From the NCBI RefSeq assembly GCF_958301595.1, contig NZ_CATQJU010000001.1:806001-870000 (forward strand): a stretch of DNA of 64,000 nucleotides, read 5' to 3'. Shown in pieces: positions 60,372 to 64,000 of this stretch (position 1 is the first letter of the stretch; each line of letters starts with the position of its first letter). A model generated the notes under the pieces. It was not told the origin of the DNA. It was given only the letters and a program-made list of their open reading frames with translations, and did not search any database. A program made the position numbers and the translations under genes. This stretch comes from Porphyromonas vaginalis (GTDB lineage: Bacteria > Bacteroidota > Bacteroidia > Bacteroidales > Porphyromonadaceae).

Positions 60372-62186
60372 CTACATACGCTCGGGCAACTCGATGCCGA
60401 GGAGCCCCATAGCACTATGGATCGTCTCGGCAACGGTCTTGCTGAGCTGCAGACGCATGCTACGTAGCGCTTCGTCCTCCTCACGCAGCACAGAGCACTC
60501 GTGGTAGAACTGGTTATACCCCTTGACCAAGTCGTAGGTATAGTTGGCAATGCGGGCTGGCGAATAGCTCTCGGCTGCCTCCTGGACGACTGTCGGATAG
60601 TCGAGTAGCTGCTGGACGAGTGCCGTCTCGTACGATGAGAGTGCTAACGCGCCACCCTCGGGGAGCTGGTGCTTGTAGCCCATCTCGTCAGCCTTCTGCA
60701 GGAGCGAGCAGATGCGTGCGTAGGTGTACTGAATGAAAGGACCCGTGTTGCCGTTGAAGTCGATAGACTCCTCGGGGTTGAACATCATATTCTTCCTTGG
60801 GTCCACCTTGAGGATAAAGTACTTGAGCGCGCCTAGACCGACCATCTCGGCGGTGCGTAGTTCTCCGGCTGTCGGCTCGGTAGCTAGCTCTGCACCCTTA
60901 GCTTGCTGGGCTGTCCGTGCCACCTCTAGGGCGGTGTCGCGCATAGCGTCCATCAGATCGTCCGCATCGACCACCGTACCCTCGCGACTCTTCATCTTGC
61001 CATTAGGTAGCTCGACCATACCGTAGCTAAAGTGCGTCAAGCTCTTGCCCCACTTATATCCCAAGCGGTCTAAGAGTAGCGATAGCACCTGAAAGTGGTA
61101 CTCCTGCTCGTTGCCCACGACGTAAACCATCTGGTCTATCGGGAAGTCTTGATAGCGGAGCTTGGCGGTGCCGATGTCTTGGGTGATGTAGACCGAGGTG
61201 CCGTCACTGCGTAGGAGGATCTTCTTGTCTAGTCCCTCCGCCTCAAAGTTGGCCCATACGGAGCCATCCTCATGCTGCTCGAAGAGCCCTTCCTTCAGAC
61301 CGCGCAAGACCTCTTCGCGGCCTACGAGGTAAGTGTCGCTCTCGTAGTAGATCTTGTCAAAGGAGACACCCATACGCTTGTAAGTCTCGTCAAAGCCTTT
61401 GTAGACCCACTCATTCATCTTGCGCCATAGCGCACGCACCTCAGGGTCGCCCTGCTCCCACTGACGGAGCATCTGTCGCGCATCAGCCATGAGCTGCGAC
61501 TTAGCCTCTACCTCCTCGTCGCTCCAGTCAGGATGCGCAGCACGTATCTGCGCTAGCTCGGCACGATACTCCTTGTCAAAGCGCACGTAGTAGTCCCCGA
61601 TGAGGTGGTCGCCCTTTTTGCCTGAAGACTCAGGCGTCTCGCCATTGCCCCAGCGTAGCCATGCCAACATGGACTTGCAGATATGCACGCCGCGGTCGTT
61701 GACGATGTTTGTCTTGACCACACGATGACCGCTCGCCTCCAGGATCTGAGCGAGACTGTAGCCGAGTAGGTTGTTGCGCACGTGCCCCAGGTGGAGTGGC
61801 TTGTTGGTGTTTGGTGAGGAGTACTCGATCATCACGAGTGGCGACTGCTCTGTCGGCGTGATGTGACCATAGTGTGGAGTCTCGGCAATCTCTCGTAGGG
61901 CTGAAAGCCACGCCGTGTCGGTCAGTGTGAGATTGAGAAAGCCCTTGACCACACCATAGGACGCTATGAGGTCTGTCTGCTCCTGGAGCTTGGCACCGAT
62001 CGTCTCGGCAGTCTCTTGGGGAGACTTGTGCGAAGCTTTGAGGTAGGGGAAGACGACGAGCGTCACATGCCCCTCAAACTCAGGGCGCGTGGCGGTCAGC
62101 GTGATCTCATCAGCGGTCGTGTTGAGACCGTAAAGGGTATGTAGTGTCGAGGCGATTGCCTCGCTAAGCTGTCTGTAAAGGCTCAT
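60372..62186 (-). CDS. argS: Arginyl-tRNA synthetase
   Basis: This 604-residue class I synthetase has an N-terminal Arg-tRNA synthetase domain (ISTLHTLYGLN-type region). The HIGH-like motif is NKPLHLGHVRNNLLGYS, and the KMSKS-like motif reads GKMKSREGTVVDADDL, as is usual in ArgRS. The C-terminal anticodon-binding DALR domain has NYTYDLVKGYNQFYHECSVL. It charges tRNA-Arg. It lies upstream of mnmA on the same strand. Confidence 0.97.
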   Translation of the reverse strand: MSLYRQLSEAIASTLHTLYGLNTTADEITLTATRPEFEGHVTLVVFPYLKASHKSPQETAETIGAKLQEQTDLIASYGVVKGFLNLTLTDTAWLSALREIAETPHYGHITPTEQSPLVMIEYSSPNTNKPLHLGHVRNNLLGYSLAQILEASGHRVVKTNIVNDRGVHICKSMLAWLRWGNGETPESSGKKGDHLIGDYYVRFDKEYRAELAQIRAAHPDWSDEEVEAKSQLMADARQMLRQWEQGDPEVRALWRKMNEWVYKGFDETYKRMGVSFDKIYYESDTYLVGREEVLRGLKEGLFEQHEDGSVWANFEAEGLDKKILLRSDGTSVYITQDIGTAKLRYQDFPIDQMVYVVGNEQEYHFQVLSLLLDRLGYKWGKSLTHFSYGMVELPNGKMKSREGTVVDADDLMDAMRDTALEVARTAQQAKGAELATEPTAGELRTAEMVGLGALKYFILKVDPRKNMMFNPEESIDFNGNTGPFIQYTYARICSLLQKADEMGYKHQLPEGGALALSSYETALVQQLLDYPTVVQEAAESYSPARIANYTYDLVKGYNQFYHECSVLREEDEALRSMRLQLSKTVAETIHSAMGLLGIELPERM

Positions 62187-62204
62187 AGTATATCGTATAA
62201 GGTG

Positions 62205-63278
62205 TTAGAGTACTTTCATGCGCCAGGTGACCCCCACGTTGATCTGCGTGCGCTGATCATGCAGCACGGCCTGCGGGTTCGTGTTGGTGCCAAAGGCGTA
62301 GTTAGCATGTGCATGCAGACGCACCTCGGGGATGGGTGAGTACTCGACACCGCCACCGAGACAAGCTATCTGCGTGCCATCGGTGACCCCGTAGTCTGCG
62401 TGAAAGCCACTCGTATTCTGATCGTAGCTTCCCTTGAGGTAGAGCTTCGTCTGGTTCGTCGGGTGGAAAGCTAGCTGACCGTAGATAGAGTAGTCGGCAA
62501 AGAGCTTCTTGCCATCCCCGTCTAGTGGCGCACGGTGCATCAAGTCTAGATCGATGAATGTGCGACGGGTCAGCTGAAATCGGTTGCCCAGCGAGACATA
62601 GTTCATAAAGCGTCCAGGCGCATACTCCATAAAGTTGACACTCCACATCGGTACAAACCAGTCGTGGTGCGCCGTCCAGATGAGGTTGTAGGCATACATG
62701 TCGGCTGGCTGTCCGCTCCTCGCCTCGTAGTCTTTGCGATAAGGACTCTGGATCACCTGCGCATGGAGGTTGTCCTGCCCATTGGGCAATGTGTAGCTCA
62801 CGGTAGCGCCCCACTGATAGGCGGGCATGTGATAGCAAAACTCTCCCAGCTGGAAGACATCTATCGGTGCTGGCTCAAACTCCCACCCACCGACGAAGAC
62901 GATCCACTTGCCGAGTTTGACACTGAGCTGCTCGATCGGGTTGTACTGTAGGTAGAGGAAGTCGATAGACTCGAAGAAGGTGCGGTCCAGATTGATCGAG
63001 CTAAGCCGCTGTCGGTAGAGGTAGCTAAACTTTGGCGAGAGCGTGCCACTGAGTATGACGTTGGCGATATTGCCCTTAAAGCCTGAACCCGCTTTGTCCG
63101 CTTGGCTGCCTAGATAAATGCGCTGATAGTCCCCGCGCGCCTCTAGCGAGAGCGATACCTTCTTGTCATGCGGTGCCTCTAGCTCAGCATCGGGTGTAGG
63201 CTCCTGCGCCATCAGCGAGCCGAGCGAGAGTGATAGTAGGAGTATGATAGCCGCAAGCGACTTCGTAAGAGGTGACAT
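62205..63278 (-). CDS. Outer-membrane porin (OprO/P-like barrel)
   Basis: This 357-residue protein has a signal peptide (KSLAAIILLLSLSLGSLMAQ) and a barrel rich in alternating aromatic strands, for example FLYLQYNPIEQLSVKLGKWI, PAYQWGATVSYTLPNGQDNL and EVRLHAHANYAFGTNTNPQA, ending VGVTWRMKVL. It resembles the phosphate-selective porin O/P type of Bacteroidota. The substrate is not certain; phosphate or pyrophosphate are only family guesses. It lies 18 bp before argS on the same strand and 23 bp after a YitT-like gene. Confidence 0.75.
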   Translation of the reverse strand: MSPLTKSLAAIILLLSLSLGSLMAQEPTPDAELEAPHDKKVSLSLEARGDYQRIYLGSQADKAGSGFKGNIANVILSGTLSPKFSYLYRQRLSSINLDRTFFESIDFLYLQYNPIEQLSVKLGKWIVFVGGWEFEPAPIDVFQLGEFCYHMPAYQWGATVSYTLPNGQDNLHAQVIQSPYRKDYEARSGQPADMYAYNLIWTAHHDWFVPMWSVNFMEYAPGRFMNYVSLGNRFQLTRRTFIDLDLMHRAPLDGDGKKLFADYSIYGQLAFHPTNQTKLYLKGSYDQNTSGFHADYGVTDGTQIACLGGGVEYSPIPEVRLHAHANYAFGTNTNPQAVLHDQRTQINVGVTWRMKVL

Positions 63279-63301
63279 AGTTCTAGCTGAATCGGTTAAT
63301 A

Positions 63302-64000
63302 CTAAAAGGTGCTCTCATCAGGCGTATCCGTCTCGACTGGAAGCTCCTCAAGCTGGCTCTTCTTACGCCATAGTCCGTACACCTCGCTGACTGGGTCTGA
63401 GGTGATAAAGGGATCCATACGCTCGGCACGCAGATGATCTAGTAGCTTGCCAAACTCATCTCTCGTCAAGATGCACTCCAGCTGCTTGTGCTCCTCGCCC
63501 GAGTAGCCACCCGTCACGGGGTGGATCGTCACGCCACGATTGAGCGTGTGGATCACATAGTCACGGATATGCTCCCAATCCTTGGAGATGACGTAAACAC
63601 GTGTCCGCGAGCTCATGCGGGTCATAAAGTAGTCGAGGATCAAGCCATTGAGCCAAGTACCCACCAGACCCATGATCACCAAGCCCGTAGGACTGGTCAG
63701 GAAGGCGGAGCAGCAGATCAGACCTCCAGCGATCGTTACCGACACACCTAGTGGCACATGGAGGAACTTATTGAAGATCTTGGCCAAGATATCTAGTCCT
63801 CCCGTAGAAGCGTTGATGCTAAAGAGGATCGCCTGCGCCGCACTCATCACCAAGATGAAGCAGACCAAGTCAAACCCTGGATTAGCCACCATCTGGCCAT
63901 GCACCTCCTGAGCAAACATCGACCCACTGACAGGATCGATCCACCCCATCAAGTCGACAAACGGCCCTAAGATCAGTGCCGTGTAGCAAGTCTTAGCACC
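63302..64000 (-). CDS. YitT-family membrane protein (5' truncated by window)
   Basis: The frame stays open to the window edge, so the start lies outside. The visible ~232 residues include about four transmembrane segments (DLVCFILVMSAAQAILFSI, then LGVSVTIAGGLICCSAFL). A C-terminal DUF2179-type domain follows (TRVYVISKDWEHIRDYVI, then RGVTIHPVTGGYSGEEHKQL), which fits the YitT family of about 290 residues. Function is poorly known; this domain is often suggested to sense a small ligand. The TTG at 63952 is not needed as a start. It lies upstream of the porin gene on the same strand. Confidence 0.85.
   Translation of the reverse strand, partial: GAKTCYTALILGPFVDLMGWIDPVSGSMFAQEVHGQMVANPGFDLVCFILVMSAAQAILFSINASTGGLDILAKIFNKFLHVPLGVSVTIAGGLICCSAFLTSPTGLVIMGLVGTWLNGLILDYFMTRMSSRTRVYVISKDWEHIRDYVIHTLNRGVTIHPVTGGYSGEEHKQLECILTRDEFGKLLDHLRAERMDPFITSDPVSEVYGLWRKKSQLEELPVETDTPDESTF

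Overview
The window looks like chromosomal DNA of a Bacteroidota anaerobe, most likely a Porphyromonas species (P. asaccharolytica/uenonis type rather than P. gingivalis itself; this is inference from gene content). Supporting signs are -7 promoter elements of the TAnnTTTG type in front of many genes, leucine-rich-repeat (LRR) proteins with type IX secretion C-terminal sorting domains, several TonB-dependent receptors, a DPP5-like S9 peptidase, and the succinate/4-hydroxybutyrate route toward butyrate.

Layout. 1-2.0 kb: two ABC-2 permeases (the first cut by the window edge). 2.1-8.2 kb: LRR surface protein, NlpC/P60 lipoprotein, pth, an S4 RNA-binding protein, a GT4 glycosyltransferase and a membrane protein. 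8.5-12.6 kb (minus): TonB receptor, DUF4374-like lipoprotein and small membrane protein. 12.9-21.2 kb (minus): mnmG-uvrC-dtd-MazG-like-deoC, then a DegT-like protein and prfC; a near-consensus parS site lies between uvrC and mnmG. 21.9-26.0 kb: a GH29 fucosidase convergent with a large LRR protein. 26.3-32.8 kb: a cobalamin riboswitch followed by the complete succinyl-CoA to crotonyl-CoA module (abfD, a NifU-like protein, 4HB CoA-transferase, 4HB dehydrogenase, sucD). 33.1-36.2 kb: two GYF_2-CD225 (dispanin-like) genes, the first destroyed by an IS1182-family element. 36.4-46.4 kb: TonB receptor, outer-membrane barrel protein, HAD hydrolase and DPP5-like peptidase (minus), and a tandem pair of small barrel proteins. 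46.5-55.4 kb (minus): OadA/PycB-like carboxyltransferase, O-antigen ligase-like protein, lipid A acyltransferase, hflX, a 6-phosphogluconolactonase-like protein, obgE, adk, hpt. 55.5-59.2 kb: a repeat element split by two IS3-family insertions. 59.2-64.0 kb (minus): mnmA, argS, a porin and a YitT-family protein cut by the window edge.

The most unusual structure is non-coding. Five intergenic loci carry arrays of short palindromes spaced at about 22 bp (two helical turns): 3893-3944, 8316-8397, 21383-21541, 32881-32984 and 55598-57527. Arms are constant within an array while cores may vary. Two loci are diverged copies of one ~290-bp element; one is intact, the other was hit by two IS3 elements, each with a 3-bp target duplication that can be read against the intact copy.

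The most coherent biological system is the cobalamin riboswitch in front of the butyrate-branch operon. Succinyl-CoA can go to propionate through B12-dependent methylmalonyl-CoA mutase or to butyrate through the B12-independent 4-hydroxybutyrate route, so a B12-off switch here would divert carbon according to cofactor supply. Several enzymes have lost signature residues: a DegT-family protein without the PLP lysine, an OadA-like protein whose biotinyl-like domain lacks the biotin lysine, and a degenerate phosphogluconolactonase.
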